From NCBI GenBank assembly GCA_030141605.1, contig JAQGDQ010000169.1, positions 186,001 to 250,000 on the forward strand: DNA of 64,000 nucleotides, given 5' to 3'. Made by a program: the position numbers and the translations under genes. This DNA comes from Tubiluchus corallicola. Taxonomy: Eukaryota; Priapulida; Priapulimorpha; Priapulimorphida; Tubiluchidae. Numbering within the stretch: the stretch's first letter is position 1; the number at the start of each line of letters is the position of its first letter. This document shows, piece by piece, positions 63,932 to 64,000 of the stretch. Below the pieces are notes generated by a model that was not told the DNA's origin, did not search any database, and worked only from the letters and a program-made list of their open reading frames with translations.

Positions 63932-64000
63932 TTCAATTTTCATGAATTGGAGTTATCTGGTTGGAGTGGTTTCTTTTTGTTGTGAACCATGCAAGTTGCA

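Overview
This is a strongly AT-rich animal nuclear window. Genes are split by GT-AG introns of roughly 100 bp to 2.4 kb, and short transposon debris lies between and inside them. The gene set (NUP107, NOP56, ornithine decarboxylase antizyme, a family GH3 glycosidase, a C2H2 zinc-finger protein), the intron density and the decayed non-LTR retrotransposon pieces fit a marine invertebrate, possibly a non-bilaterian such as a sponge or cnidarian. That placement is inference; nothing here fixes the phylum. Almost no gene is visible as one long ORF, so I rebuilt models exon by exon with splice sites and codon phase.

Layout. 1-6899: no gene found; a foldback hairpin (3895-4088), a 185-bp tandem duplication (4391-4774) and a decayed reverse transcriptase piece (about 5690-5850). 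6900-22362 (+): NUP107, 25 exons, complete except for its extreme N-terminus. 24151-26267 (+): two-exon gene for an unrecognised basic protein of about 669 residues. 27163-36103 (-): NOP56, 10 coding exons, convergent with the previous gene; its start codon stands alone in its own coding exon. 36160-39600: low-complexity intergenic DNA. About 40460-41775 (+): 3' end of a non-LTR retrotransposon with a 3'UTR hairpin and hexamer tail. 41815-52044 (+): 13-exon GH3 beta-xylosidase-like gene with a signal peptide, starting about 40 bp after that tail. 53275-58818 (+): five-exon antizyme gene whose two reading frames meet at a classic TCC-TGA +1 frameshift site. 58819-63030: retrotransposon piece and a 1.1-kb element with terminal inverted repeats. 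63041-63931 (+): C2H2 zinc-finger protein.

The genes are not a functional cluster. NUP107 belongs to the nuclear pore scaffold, NOP56 to box C/D snoRNP ribosome biogenesis, antizyme to polyamine feedback, and the GH3 enzyme probably to secreted or lysosomal glycan breakdown. The most instructive locus is the antizyme gene, where a conserved recoding signal sits inside a multi-exon gene and any single-frame caller would break or miss it. The window also has four separate inverted-repeat elements (3895-4088, 42570-43354, 54557-55340, 61048-62172) that look like non-autonomous DNA transposons.
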